Source of the DNA: Erwinia sp039023475
GTDB lineage: Bacteria > Pseudomonadota > Gammaproteobacteria > Enterobacterales > Enterobacteriaceae
Direction: 5' to 3'
Assembly (NCBI RefSeq): GCF_039023475.1
Contig: NZ_JBCHVB010000010.1
Coordinates: forward strand, 1-64,000
Length of the DNA stretch: 64,000 bases
Positions 1 through 10,164 of this stretch are shown here, in pieces. The notes beneath the pieces are model-generated. The model was not told the DNA's origin. It saw nothing but the letters and a program-made list of their open reading frames with translations, and ran no database searches. The position numbers and the translations under genes are program-made. Numbering within the stretch: the first letter of the stretch is position 1; each line of letters begins with the position of its first letter.

Positions 1-3000
1 CACCTGCGCGCTGTCCTGGTTGTTGGCAGTACGCTGGTTCACCTGCTGCTCGGTGCCGATTTTGTGCAGACCATCGGCCTCATAAAGCTGCATGTAGACC
101 TCGGTACCCATAGCGCTGGTACCGGAGATATCAGTTCCCTGCCATACCACCACGATGCGGCCATCGGCCAGTCGGGTGGTTGCCGGGTTAAGCTGATCGC
201 CTGCGGTGGTGGTGTTCACCTGCGCGCTTTCATTCAGAAGGTCATAGCTGGCCAGCGCCGAGCCCTGGAACGCAACAGGCTCGCCCTGATTACCCGCCGG
301 GTCGATAGCATAGATCTCGCCTGACTCACCGGCAGCAATAGGGTTAGGTGCAATAATCCATTTACCCTGCTGATCGGCTACGGTGCGATATTCAGTGCCA
401 TTATTATCAATGACGACAATCTCCACGCCGGGTTCAGTAACGCCGCTCAGTGACTCTTCAGCATTGCCTGAAATACCAACGTTAGGCGCAGTGATGTCCA
501 GAATGAAATTCCAGCTATTGCTGATTTCGCTCACGTTACCTGCCGCATCAGTCGCCGTTGCAGTAATGCTGTGCGTGCCTTCCAACAGGTTAGTGGTCGG
601 GGTGTAGCTCCAGTTACCCTCCACATCTGCAGTGATCGTTGCCAGCAGAAGACCATTGTCATACAGCGTGACCAGCGATCCCGCTTCCGCCGTACCGGTA
701 AAGGTCGGTGCCGGATCGTCCGTGACATTACCTGCCACCGGTGAGGTGAACTGTATTGTGCCGACATCATCTTCCAGTGACTGAATAATCACCGGCTCAG
801 GCGGCGTAGTATCGACCGTCAGGGTGAAGGTGGCCTCGCTGCTGTTGCCCGCCGCGTTGATCACTTCCGCCGTGAAGCTGTGCTCGCCGTCCGCCAGCTC
901 CGCCACCGCAAAACGCCATGCGCCGCTGCTGTCCGCCGTACTGCTGCCCAGCACCACACCCGCCGCATCGCGGATGGTCACCACCGCGCCGGCCAGCGCC
1001 GTGCCCTGCAGCTCCGGCGTGCTGTCGTCGGTCAGACCGCCGTTCAGTACCGCGCCGGTCACGCTGCCCACGTCATCGTTCGCCTGGTCAATCGTCAGCG
1101 CCACGCTGCTGCTGTCCAGCGTGAAGGCTGAACTTTCGCCGCGCGTTTCGTTGCCCGCCGCGTCCGTTACCTTCACCTGCCAGCTGTGCTCACCGTCCGC
1201 CAGCGTGCCCAGCGCCAGCGTCCAGCTGCCGTCTGCGCCCGCCACCGTGCTGCCCACCGCCGTGCTGCTGCCGTCCAGGTAAACCGCCACGGTCGCGCCC
1301 GCTTCCGCCGTGCCCTTCAGCACCGGTGAACGGTCGTCGGTCACGCCGCCGTCCGCCACCGTGCCCTGCACTTCGCCCTGCGCATCCATCAGTGACGCTT
1401 CTGCCGCCGCCGGAGCCGCCGTATCCAGCACCACGTTAAACGCGCCCGTTTCCGCTGAGGAGACGCCTGCCGCGTTCACCGCCGTTGCCGTCAGGCTGTA
1501 GCTGCCGTCTGCGCCCAGCGCCGTCGTGGTGATACTCCAGCGACCCTCGCTGTCCGCCACGCCTTCGCCCACGTTCACCCTGTTACCTTCGGCGTCCGTC
1601 GCCCAGACCACCACCGTCAGGCCCGCGCCTGCGGTTCCGTTCACCGTCGGCGTGCTGTCGTTGGTGGACTGCCCTTTCTGCAGGAAGCCGGTATCCGCAT
1701 CCTCGCCCTGGCTGTAGTCATCCACCACGTTTTCAATTGCCGGCTGCCCCGGGGCGCTGGTCAGGACGCTGAAGTCCCACGCCCCGTCCGCCGTGCCGCT
1801 CACCTGCGGACCTTCGTTGCCCGCCGCGTCGACCGCCGCCACCGTCAGGGCATGCGCCCCGCTTGTCACCGCGCTTTCCGGCGTCCAGCTCCAGTTGCCG
1901 TCCGCATCCACCGCCGCGCTGCCAACCAGCTGTCCGGCGTCATAGATATTGACGCTGACCACACCGTCCGTCAGGCCTTCCGCGCTCACGCTGCCGCTGT
2001 AAGTTGGCCGCGCGTCATCCGTGGTCGCGCCGTCCGCGATGATACCCTGTACTGGTCCAACGTCGTCCGTCAGGCTGATACTGCCTTCCGTGAAGGCGTT
2101 GTCACCCGGTGCAGAGGTGTCAATGGTGAAGCTCCAGCCGTCGTCCGCCGTGCCGCTCACCTGCGGGCCTTCGTTACCTGCCGCATCGACCGCCGCCACC
2201 GTCAGCTCATGTACCGAACCGTCCGCCAGATCCTGCGCCGGGGTCCAGCTCCAGTTGCCGTCCGCGTCCACCGGCGCCGTGCCGGCCAGCTCGCCGTTGT
2301 CATAGATGTTGACGTGATCGATATCCGCCGTCGCCTTACCGGCGTAAACCGGACGGGTGTCGTCGGTGACGCTGCCGTCAGCGATCTCGCCGATCACCGC
2401 GCCCACGTCGTCGGTCAGGGTGATCGAATCCACCACGATACCTGAGGTCTGGTTGTCCGGGACGGAGGTGTCAATGGTGAAGCTCCAGCCGTCATCCGCC
2501 GTGCCGCTCACCTGCGGACCTTCATTGCCCGCCGCGTCAACCGCCGCCACTGTCAGCTCATGTACCGAACCGTCCGCCAGATCCTGCGCCGGGGTCCAGC
2601 TCCAGTTGCCGTCCGCGTCCACCGGCGCCGTGCCAGCCAGTTCGCCGTTGTCATAGATGTTGACGTGATCGATATCCGCCGTCGCCTTACCGGCGTAAAC
2701 CGGACGGGTGTCGTCGGTGACGCTGCCGTCGGCGATCTCACCGGTCACCGCGCCGACATCGTCGGTCAGGGTGATCGAATCCACCACGATACCTGAGGTC
2801 TGGTTGTCCGGGATGGAGGTGTCAATGGTAAAGCTCCAGCCGTCATCCGCCGTGCCGCTCACCTGCGGACCTTCGTTACCTGCCGCGTCAACCGCCGCCA
2901 CCGTCAGCTCATGTACCGAACCGTCGGCCAGATCCTGCGCCGGCGTCCAGCTCCAGTTGCCATCCGCGTCCACCGGCGCCGTGCCGGCCAGTTCGCCGTT

Positions 3001-6000
3001 GTCATAGATATTGACGTGATCGATATCCGCCGTCGCCTTACCGGCGTAAACCGGACGGGTGTCGTCGGTGACGCTGCCGTCAGCGATCTCGCCGGTCACC
3101 GCGCCCACGTCGTCGGTCAGGGTGATCGAATCCACCACGATACCGGAGGTCTGGTTGTCCGGAGGCGTGCTGTCAGCCGGGCCATCAATAACGATACTGT
3201 TACTGTTGCCCGCCTCATCGATGGCTTCCACCACCACATCCTCAGCGCCCACATCCACCGGATTAGGCTGAATGCTCCAGTGCCCGTCGGCATCCGCCAC
3301 CGTTTCGGTTTTGCTGCCATCTGCCGGATCGGTGATCACAATCACCGCGCCCGGCTCGGCGTTACCCGCCAGTTCATCCTCGGTGTTGACGGTAATGGCA
3401 GGTGCATTGGTGCTGGTGTCAATGGTAAAGCTCCAGCCAGCGTCCGCCGTGCCGCTCACCTTCGGACCTTCGTTACCTGCCGCGTCAACCGCCGCCACCG
3501 TCAGCTCATGTACCGAACCGTCCGCCAGATCCTGCGCCGGGGTCCAGCTCCAGTTGCCGTCCGCGTCCACCGGCGCCGTGCCGGCCAGTTCACCGTTGTC
3601 ATAGATATTGACGTGATCGATATCCGCCGTCGCCTTACCGGAGAAGGTCGGACGCGCGTCGTCGGTAACGCCGCCGTCGGCGATCTTGCCAGTGATGGCG
3701 CCGATATCGTCAGTCAGGGTGATCGAATCAGCCACGATACCGGAGGTCTGGTTATCCGGGGTGGAGGTGTCAATGGTGAAGCTCCAGCCGTCGTCCGCCG
3801 TGCCGCTCACCTGCGGGCCTTCGTTGCCCGCAGCGTCAACCGCCGCCACCGTCAGCTCATGTACCGAACCGTCGGTCAGATCCTGCGCCGGGGTCCAGCT
3901 CCAGTTGCCGTCCGCGTCCACCGGCGCCGTGCCGGCCAGCTCGCCGTTGTCATAGATATTGACGTGATCGATATCCGCCGTCGCCTTACCGGCGTAAACC
4001 GGACGGGTGTCGTCGGTGACGCTGCCGTCAGCGATCTCACCGGTCACCGCGCCGACATCGTCGGTCAGGGTGATCGAATCCACCACGATACCGGAGGTCT
4101 GGTTGTCCGGAGGCGTGCTGTCAGCCGGGCCATCAATAACGATACTGTTACTGTTGCCCGCCTCATCGGTGGCTTCCACCACCACATCCTCAGCGCCCAC
4201 ATCCACCGGATTAGGCTGAATGCTCCAGTGCCCGTCGGCATCCGCCACCGTTTCGGTTTTACTGCCATCCGCCGGATCGGTGATCACAATCACTGCGCCC
4301 GGCTCGGCGTTACCCGCCAGTTCATCCTCGGTGTTGGTGGTGATCTCTGGCGCGATCGTGCTGGTATCCAGCGTGAACGACCAGTCGGCGCTCGGCGCGG
4401 AAACATTACCTGCCGCATCGGTACTGGTGACGCTGATGCTATGTTCGCCGTCCACCAGATTGGTGGTTGGGGTATAGCTCCAGCTGCCTGCGGCATCCGC
4501 ACGAACGCTGCCCAGTACGGTGGTATCGCCGTCATACAGCGTGACCAGTGACCCAGCCTCTGCCGTACCGGTAAAGGTTGGTGCCGGATCGTCAGTTACA
4601 CCGCCGCTGACCGTAAGCGTATCCTGAACGGTGCCTACGTCATCAGTCATGCCGGTAATAACCGGCAGGATCGGTGCAGTCGCATCCACTGTCAGAGTGA
4701 AGGTCGCCTCGCTGCGGTTGCCCGCCGCGTTGGTCACTTCCGCCGTGAAGCTGTGCTCGCCGTCCGCCAGCTCTGCCACCGCGAAGCGCCAGATACCGCT
4801 GCTGTCCGCCGTGCTGCTGCCCAGCACCTCACCCGCCGCATCGCGGATGGTCACCACCGCGCCTGCCTGCGCAGTTCCCTGCAGTTCCGGCGTGCTGTCG
4901 TCGGTCAGACCGCCGTTCAGCACCGCGCCGGTCACGCTGCCCACATTGTCGTTCGCCTGGTCTATCGTCAGCGCCACGCTGCTGCTGTCCAGCGTGAAGG
5001 CTGAACTTTCGCCACGCGTTTCGTTGCCCGCCGCGTCAGTGACTTTCACCTGCCAGCTGTGTTCGCCGTCCGCCAGCGTGCCCAGCGCCAGCGTCCAGCT
5101 GCCGTCTGCGCCCGCCACCGTGCTGCCCACCGCCGTGCTGCTGCCGTCCAGGTAAACCGCAACCGTGGCACCCGCTTCAGCGGTGCCCTTCAGCACCGGT
5201 GAACGGTCGTCGGTCACGCCGCCGTCCGCCACTTCGCCCTGCACTTCACCCTGTGCATCCATCAGCGTCGCTTCTGCCGCTTCCGGGACCAGCGTATCCA
5301 GCACCACATTAAACGCGCCGGTTTCCGCTGAGGAGACGCCTGCCGCGTTCACCGCAGTCGCCGTCAGACTGTAGCTGCCGTCTTCTCCCAGCGCCGACGT
5401 GGTGATGCTCCAGCGGCCTTCGCTGTCCGCCACGCCTTCGCCCACGCTTACCTTATTGCCCGCGGCGTCCGTGGCCCACACTACTACCGTCAGGCCCGCG
5501 CCCGCGTTACCGTTCACCGTCAGCGTACTGTCGTTGGTGGACTGCCCCTTCTGCAGGAAGCCGGTGTCCGCATCCTCGCCCTGGCTATAGTCATCCACCA
5601 CGTTTTCAATCGACGGCTGTGCCGGGGCGCTGGTCAGGACGCTGAAGTCCCATGCCGCGTCCGCCGTACCGCTCACCTGCGGACCTTCGTTACCCGCCGC
5701 GTCCACTGCCGCCACCGTCAGGGCGTGCGCCCCGCTCGCCAGCGCACTTTCCGGCGTCCAGCTCCAGTTGCCGTCCGCATCCACCGCAGCGCTGCCGATC
5801 AGCGTGCCGTCATCGTAAATGTTGACGTGATCGATATCTTGGGTTGCGGTTCCTGCATAGGTCGGACGCGCATCGTCGGTGACGCTACCGTCGGCGATCA
5901 CGCCCTGCACCGGACCAACATCATCGGTCAGGGTGATCGAGTCAGTCACGATACCGGAGGTCTGGTTGTCCGGCGCAGAAGTGTCAACGGTGAAGCTCCA

Positions 6001-9000
6001 GCCATCATCTGCCGTGCCGCTCACCTGCGGACCTTCGTTACCTGCCGCATCGACCGCCGCCACCGTCAGTTCATGCACCGAACCGTCGGCCAGATCCTGC
6101 TCCGGCGTCCAGCTCCACTTGCCGTCCGCATCCACCACCGCGCTGCCGGCCAGTTCGCCGTTGTCGTAGATGTTGACGTGATCGATGTCCGCCGTCGCGC
6201 TGCCCGAGAAGGTCGGCCGCGTGTCGTCGGTGACGCCGCCGTCGGCGATTTCGCCGGTAACAGGACCAACGTCATCAGTCAGGCTGATGTCATCAACGAT
6301 AATGCCGGAAGTCTGGTTATCCGGGACAGAGGTGTCGACGGTGAAGCTCCAGCCGCCGTCGGCAGTACCGCTGGCCGCCGGACCTTCGTTGCCCGCCGCG
6401 TCAACCGCCGTGACGGTCAGCTCATGCACTGAACCGTCGGCCAGATCCTGCGCCGGCGTCCAGCTCCAGTTGCCATCCGCGTCCACCGGCGCCGTGCCGG
6501 CCAGTTCGCCGTTGTCATAGATATTGACGTGATCGATATCCGCCGTTGCCTTACCGGAGAAGGTCGGACGCGCATCGTCGGTGACGCTGCCGTCGGCGAT
6601 TTCGCCGGTAACGGGACCGACGTCGTCAGTCAGGCTGATGGAGTCAGCCACGATACCGGAGGTCTGGTTATCCGGCGGCGTGCTGTCTGCCGGGCCGTCA
6701 ATGATGATGGTGCTGCTGTTGCCCGCCTCATCAGTGGCTTCCACCACCACATCGTTGTCGCCCACGCCTGCCGGGTTCGGCTTAATGCTCCAGTGTCCGT
6801 CGGCGTCCGCCACCGTTTCGGTTTTGCTGCCATCCGCCGGATCGGTGATCACAATCACCGCGCCCGGCTCGGCGTTACCCGCCAGCTCCTCTTCGGTATT
6901 GACAGTGATCTCCGGGGCTACCGTGCTGGTGTCCACGGTAAAGCTCCAGCCATCCGTCTTCGCACCTTCGTTACCTGCGACATCGACGGCTGCTGCGCTC
7001 AGGTCATGCGCCGAGCCGTCGGCCAGATCCTGCGCCGGGGTCCAGCTCCAGTTGCCGTCCGCGTCCACCGGCACGCTGTCGATCAGCTTACCGTTGTCGT
7101 AAATGTTGACGTGGTCAATATCTGCCGTTGCCTTACCGGAGAAGGTCGGACGCGCATCGTCGGTGACGCTGCCGTCGGCGATCTCGCCGGTGATGGCGCC
7201 CACATCGTCAGTCAGGGTGATCGAATCAGCCACGATACCGGAGGTCTGGTTGTCCGGCGCAGAAGTGTCAATGGTGAAACTCCAGCCGTCGTCTGCCGTG
7301 CCGCTCACCGCCGGACCTTCATTGCCCGCCGCGTCAACCGCCGCCACCGTCAGCTCATGCACTGAACCGTCCGCCAGATCCTGCGCCGGGGTCCAGCTCC
7401 AGTTGCCGTCCGCGTCCACCGGCGCCGTGCCGGCCAGTTCGCCGTTGTCATAGATATTGACGTGATCGATATCCGCCGTTGCCTTACCGGAGAAGGTCGG
7501 ACGCGCATCGTCGGTGACGCTGCCGTCGGCGATTTCGCCGGTAACGGGACCGACGTCGTCAGTCAGGCTGATGGAGTCAGCCACGATACCGGAGGTCTGG
7601 TTATCCGGCGCAGAAGTGTCAACGGTGAAGCTCCAGCCGCCGTCGGCAGTACCGCCCGTCTGCGGACCTTCGTTGCCCGCCGCGTCGACTGCCGCCACCG
7701 TCAGCTCATGCGCAGAGTTGTCGGCCATATCCTGCGCCGGGGTCCAGCTCCAGTTGCCGTCCGCATCCACCGGCACGCTGTCGATCAGCTTGCCGTTGTC
7801 GTAAATGTTGACGTGATCGATATCCGCCGTCGCCTTGCCGGAGAAGGTCGGACGCGCGTCGTCGGTGACGCTGCCGTCGGCGATCTCGCCGGTGATGGCA
7901 CCGACATCGTCAGTCAGGGTGATCGAATCTTTAATAATGCCGGAATTAATATTGTCTGGCGCAGTAGTATCGGGGCGCGAAGCATCCGTCGGAGGGGATA
8001 AATTCCCGGCAGGATCGACTACCACGACGCTCACGTCGCTGTCGCCTTCATTAACAGGGTTGGGCTGGATGCTCCAGTCACCATTTTCATCAACGTCAAC
8101 CGTAATAGTTTCACCGGTATCACCATCAGTGATGATTACCGTTGAGCCTGGCTCAGCTTTACCCGCTATTTGCTCATTATCATTGACGTTAACGATGGCA
8201 GATTCAGGCGGGACAGTATCGATATAGTCTTTGTCCATACTGCCGCTGTTACCTGCACTGTCGGTAACCGTAACGGTGATTGTACCGTTAGGTTCCGATG
8301 CCGGTGCTTCGGCAGACCAGTTACCTTGACTGTCGGTTTTTGCCGTAATTTCTGAGCCGTCTGGAAAGTGGATAACGACCTGTGAGTCAGGGCTGTTTGA
8401 AGTTCCCGAAATTTCTGGACGACCATTATTATCCGCATCAGTCACCGGATTCATGGTTATAGAAATAGTTTTGCCTGCCGCAGCGTGATGATCGCCACCG
8501 CCGCCACCATGGGAAGCCGCTATCGCGATGCCGCCCGCCGCAGCGGCGCCACCCAGCAGCAGGAAGGGAAGCCAGCCAAAATTGTTATCACCAGCAGCAA
8601 GAGGATCGGCACCGGCAAAACCTTCCCCACCGAGTACCTGTTCACCACTATGCCCTTCGGCTAAAGCTGGCGGGTATTCAGCAACATCGCCTGAGGTCGG
8701 TACATATTCATAATATTGGCCGTTTTCACCCAGGCCAATCAGATGGACATTATTATTATCGTAATAGTCTTCCAGCACGATATCAGGATGTGCAAAATTA
8801 TCACCCCCAATGACAATAAGTAAATTATTACCGACGCGTTTGGTCATCACCATCTGTGGTGCATGACCAGTGGTGCTATCGAGCAGCTCTACATTTACGG
8901 CTCCATGATGGGGGATTTTGATAGTAGTAGTCTGATCGGTTTTAGTATCAACGGTGTAAGAAGAAATAATTCCCTTAACACTACGCATATTAATTTTAAG

Positions 9001-9003
9001 CAT
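1..9003 (-). CDS. Giant BapA-like Ig-repeat adhesin (C-terminus beyond left edge)
   Basis: One open frame runs from an ATG at 9003 (RBS AAGAAGG, 5 nt spacer) to base 1 without a stop, giving at least 3,001 residues. Residues 1-125 resemble the BapA/LapF prefix domain. Residues about 140-165 form a glycine/alanine-rich hydrophobic segment. From about residue 175 Ig-like repeats begin: 12 units of about 117 residues carry the NIYDNG signature and DHVNIY, interspersed with units of about 82 residues (PGS.VIITD) and other Bap-type domains. The last residues before the edge (LYEADG...GTEQQVN) belong to the VVVWQG-type repeats that often follow in such proteins. Proteins of this family leave the cell through a type I secretion system recognising the C-terminus, and act in surface attachment and biofilm; neither the signal nor the ABC transporter is inside the window. 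GC and codon use match the host core, so recent transfer is not evident. The exact family (BapA, SiiE or LapA type) cannot be settled without the C-terminus. Confidence 0.9.
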   Translation of the reverse strand, partial: MLKINMRSVKGIISSYTVDTKTDQTTTIKIPHHGAVNVELLDSTTGHAPQMVMTKRVGNNLLIVIGGDNFAHPDIVLEDYYDNNNVHLIGLGENGQYYEYVPTSGDVAEYPPALAEGHSGEQVLGGEGFAGADPLAAGDNNFGWLPFLLLGGAAAAGGIAIAASHGGGGGDHHAAAGKTISITMNPVTDADNNGRPEISGTSNSPDSQVVIHFPDGSEITAKTDSQGNWSAEAPASEPNGTITVTVTDSAGNSGSMDKDYIDTVPPESAIVNVNDNEQIAGKAEPGSTVIITDGDTGETITVDVDENGDWSIQPNPVNEGDSDVSVVVVDPAGNLSPPTDASRPDTTAPDNINSGIIKDSITLTDDVGAITGEIADGSVTDDARPTFSGKATADIDHVNIYDNGKLIDSVPVDADGNWSWTPAQDMADNSAHELTVAAVDAAGNEGPQTGGTADGGWSFTVDTSAPDNQTSGIVADSISLTDDVGPVTGEIADGSVTDDARPTFSGKATADIDHVNIYDNGELAGTAPVDADGNWSWTPAQDLADGSVHELTVAAVDAAGNEGPAVSGTADDGWSFTIDTSAPDNQTSGIVADSITLTDDVGAITGEIADGSVTDDARPTFSGKATADIDHVNIYDNGKLIDSVPVDADGNWSWTPAQDLADGSAHDLSAAAVDVAGNEGAKTDGWSFTVDTSTVAPEITVNTEEELAGNAEPGAVIVITDPADGSKTETVADADGHWSIKPNPAGVGDNDVVVEATDEAGNSSTIIIDGPADSTPPDNQTSGIVADSISLTDDVGPVTGEIADGSVTDDARPTFSGKATADIDHVNIYDNGELAGTAPVDADGNWSWTPAQDLADGSVHELTVTAVDAAGNEGPAASGTADGGWSFTVDTSVPDNQTSGIIVDDISLTDDVGPVTGEIADGGVTDDTRPTFSGSATADIDHVNIYDNGELAGSAVVDADGKWSWTPEQDLADGSVHELTVAAVDAAGNEGPQVSGTADDGWSFTVDTSAPDNQTSGIVTDSITLTDDVGPVQGVIADGSVTDDARPTYAGTATQDIDHVNIYDDGTLIGSAAVDADGNWSWTPESALASGAHALTVAAVDAAGNEGPQVSGTADAAWDFSVLTSAPAQPSIENVVDDYSQGEDADTGFLQKGQSTNDSTLTVNGNAGAGLTVVVWATDAAGNKVSVGEGVADSEGRWSITTSALGEDGSYSLTATAVNAAGVSSAETGAFNVVLDTLVPEAAEATLMDAQGEVQGEVADGGVTDDRSPVLKGTAEAGATVAVYLDGSSTAVGSTVAGADGSWTLALGTLADGEHSWQVKVTDAAGNETRGESSAFTLDSSSVALTIDQANDNVGSVTGAVLNGGLTDDSTPELQGTAQAGAVVTIRDAAGEVLGSSTADSSGIWRFAVAELADGEHSFTAEVTNAAGNRSEATFTLTVDATAPILPVITGMTDDVGTVQDTLTVSGGVTDDPAPTFTGTAEAGSLVTLYDGDTTVLGSVRADAAGSWSYTPTTNLVDGEHSISVTSTDAAGNVSAPSADWSFTLDTSTIAPEITTNTEDELAGNAEPGAVIVITDPADGSKTETVADADGHWSIQPNPVDVGAEDVVVEATDEAGNSNSIVIDGPADSTPPDNQTSGIVVDSITLTDDVGAVTGEIADGSVTDDTRPVYAGKATADIDHVNIYDNGELAGTAPVDADGNWSWTPAQDLTDGSVHELTVAAVDAAGNEGPQVSGTADDGWSFTIDTSTPDNQTSGIVADSITLTDDIGAITGKIADGGVTDDARPTFSGKATADIDHVNIYDNGELAGTAPVDADGNWSWTPAQDLADGSVHELTVAAVDAAGNEGPKVSGTADAGWSFTIDTSTNAPAITVNTEDELAGNAEPGAVIVITDPADGSKTETVADADGHWSIQPNPVDVGAEDVVVEAIDEAGNSNSIVIDGPADSTPPDNQTSGIVVDSITLTDDVGAVTGEIADGSVTDDTRPVYAGKATADIDHVNIYDNGELAGTAPVDADGNWSWTPAQDLADGSVHELTVAAVDAAGNEGPQVSGTADDGWSFTIDTSIPDNQTSGIVVDSITLTDDVGAVTGEIADGSVTDDTRPVYAGKATADIDHVNIYDNGELAGTAPVDADGNWSWTPAQDLADGSVHELTVAAVDAAGNEGPQVSGTADDGWSFTIDTSVPDNQTSGIVVDSITLTDDVGAVIGEIADGSVTDDTRPVYAGKATADIDHVNIYDNGELAGTAPVDADGNWSWTPAQDLADGSVHELTVAAVDAAGNEGPQVSGTADDGWSFTIDTSAPGDNAFTEGSISLTDDVGPVQGIIADGATTDDARPTYSGSVSAEGLTDGVVSVNIYDAGQLVGSAAVDADGNWSWTPESAVTSGAHALTVAAVDAAGNEGPQVSGTADGAWDFSVLTSAPGQPAIENVVDDYSQGEDADTGFLQKGQSTNDSTPTVNGTAGAGLTVVVWATDAEGNRVNVGEGVADSEGRWSITTTALGADGSYSLTATAVNAAGVSSAETGAFNVVLDTAAPAAAEASLMDAQGEVQGTVADGGVTDDRSPVLKGTAEAGATVAVYLDGSSTAVGSTVAGADGSWTLALGTLADGEHSWQVKVTDAAGNETRGESSAFTLDSSSVALTIDQANDDVGSVTGAVLNGGLTDDSTPELQGTALAGAVVTIRDAAGVVLGSSTADSSGAWRFAVAELADGEHSFTAEVINAAGNSSEATFTLTVDTTPPEPVIIQSLEDDVGTIQFTSPVAGNVTDDPAPTFTGTAEAGSLVTLYDNGLLLATITADVEGNWSYTPTTNLLEGTHSITATATDAAGNVSEISNSWNFILDITAPNVGISGNAEESLSGVTEPGVEIVVIDNNGTEYRTVADQQGKWIIAPNPIAAGESGEIYAIDPAGNQGEPVAFQGSALASYDLLNESAQVNTTTAGDQLNPATTRLADGRIVVVWQGTDISGTSAMGTEVYMQLYEADGLHKIGTEQQVNQRTANNQDSAQV
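541..1960 (-). repeat. Long internal duplication in adhesin gene, copy 1
   Basis: This segment recurs at 4411-5833 with a constant offset of 3,873 nt (1,291 codons) over most of its length and 3,870 nt at its left end. Anchor points compared by eye: 834/4707, 1741/5614 and 1951/5824. The encoded domain order is the same in both copies. Confidence 0.85.
2114..3170 (-). repeat. Three near-identical 351-nt Ig-domain units in tandem
   Basis: The string GTGTCAATGG recurs at 2117, 2468 and 2819 and the NIYD codons at 2299, 2650 and 3001, so the period is exactly 351 nt (117 codons). The same unit recurs at 3416 and 3767. Copies are nearly identical at DNA level, which implies recent amplification or gene conversion. 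Confidence 0.9.
4411..5833 (-). repeat. Long internal duplication in adhesin gene, copy 2
   Basis: Second copy of the segment at 541-1960, in the same orientation, with scattered substitutions and intact reading frame. Together the copies show that the adhesin gene grew by duplication of a multi-domain block and not only by single-domain copying. Confidence 0.85.
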
Positions 9004-9044
9004 GGCAACCTTCTTAATAACAAGAATTAATTAAATTGGAAAAA

Positions 9045-10028
9045 TTAATGAGAAAAACGCAGATTTTTTCTGACACCATAAATTTCAACGTTCACGCTTC
9101 TCCTGGAATCAAGACAGGCCTGTTCATCATGCTTACTGGCAGAATGTGTAAAGCAATTTTTGAGATCTTTTCCTTGCGCGCTAAACGCCGGCGAAGGGAA
9201 ATGGGAGTTCACTAACCACGTCGCAACACTATTAGCCCGCATTTGCGAAAGTGGGTGCGTGATGGTGATCTTTTCATTAATGTCACTGGTATTTTTAACA
9301 GCTACCTTATCAACTTCACTAAACTCACGTTCAATCGTGCTGACCAATGCCGCCAGCACACTACTGCCCTCAGCGCTTAACGTCGTTGAGTTTTTTTTTG
9401 ACGTGAAAAGCTTACTGGTATCAATCGAATAGGTTATTTCAGGGCAAGAGCGCTCTCTGACCACACGCGACAGCGTACGCTGTTGAGGCTTAAGACCCAT
9501 CAGCTCGGATTTCGCGATTGTTTCTGGCACCCAGCGTGTGGTTATGACACCCTGACCGTTTAACGAAACTTGATAATAGTAGCGCTCACCAGATTGCAGC
9601 GTGGGTGAAACCACCGCCACGTTGCCTGGCTGCCCATGATGATACTTATCAAGCTGACTGAACGAGACATTTACCGACTTCTTTCCCGGGCATAAAAACA
9701 GCTCTACCGCGCGGGTTTGAGGAAGAACGCTGGTATAATATTGATCGTCTATAAAAACGTTAAGAACACGTTTTGATGACAGTGACGAGTTATCATCTTT
9801 ACGATAAACAATGATATGCGCATGAGTATCCATAGGCTGCCAGCGGCCTGCCACCTCCGGATCATGGCTTGTCAAAGAAGAAGCTGGTACACCTTTCAAT
9901 GGCGCAGCTGAAACGGGATTGCTGTAAATATAAGTAGATAAAACAACCGCAATGCCTAATAAAATTCCCGTCACAACATTAAATGGAATAGAAAAGCGCG
10001 TGGCGTTTTTTGGTGGTTTTTTATTCAT
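9045..10028 (-). CDS. OmpA-like envelope protein upstream of the adhesin gene
   Basis: The 327-residue protein has a short cytoplasmic N-terminus, one membrane segment or uncleaved signal at about residues 18-38, a middle part with a DUF2846-like look (VFIDDQYYTSVLP), and a C-terminal OmpA-like fold from about residue 200 (TLSAEGSSVLAAL, then LSQMRANSVATWLV). The usual GHTD motif of peptidoglycan-binding OmpA domains is not present (KNTSDIN is found at that place), while the LS..RA motif is. Two cysteines near the end (NCF, ACLDSRRS) may pair. It ends 41 nt before the adhesin start and reads in the same direction, so the two are probably cotranscribed, and a role in adhesin export or anchoring is a reasonable inference. 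The exact function is unknown. Confidence 0.75.
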   Translation of the reverse strand: MNKKPPKNATRFSIPFNVVTGILLGIAVVLSTYIYSNPVSAAPLKGVPASSLTSHDPEVAGRWQPMDTHAHIIVYRKDDNSSLSSKRVLNVFIDDQYYTSVLPQTRAVELFLCPGKKSVNVSFSQLDKYHHGQPGNVAVVSPTLQSGERYYYQVSLNGQGVITTRWVPETIAKSELMGLKPQQRTLSRVVRERSCPEITYSIDTSKLFTSKKNSTTLSAEGSSVLAALVSTIEREFSEVDKVAVKNTSDINEKITITHPLSQMRANSVATWLVNSHFPSPAFSAQGKDLKNCFTHSASKHDEQACLDSRRSVNVEIYGVRKNLRFSH

Positions 10029-10164
10029 AAATGTCTCTTACAAAATGAAAAAAAATAAAAAACTATCTACCCAAACATGCCCAGGCATGCAGGAGATATT
10101 TATTAATTTTAAATTGATATTTCATCACGCCAGATTTTTATGCTGGCTTTAATTTAAAAACCCT

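Noticed and set aside
2911..4551. A plus-strand open frame of 546 codons inside the adhesin region
   Set aside because: It is the antisense of the repetitive adhesin gene; the repeats keep the frame open in parallel copies. The product is rich in His, Arg and Val without a family, and the minus-strand frame encodes clear Ig domains.
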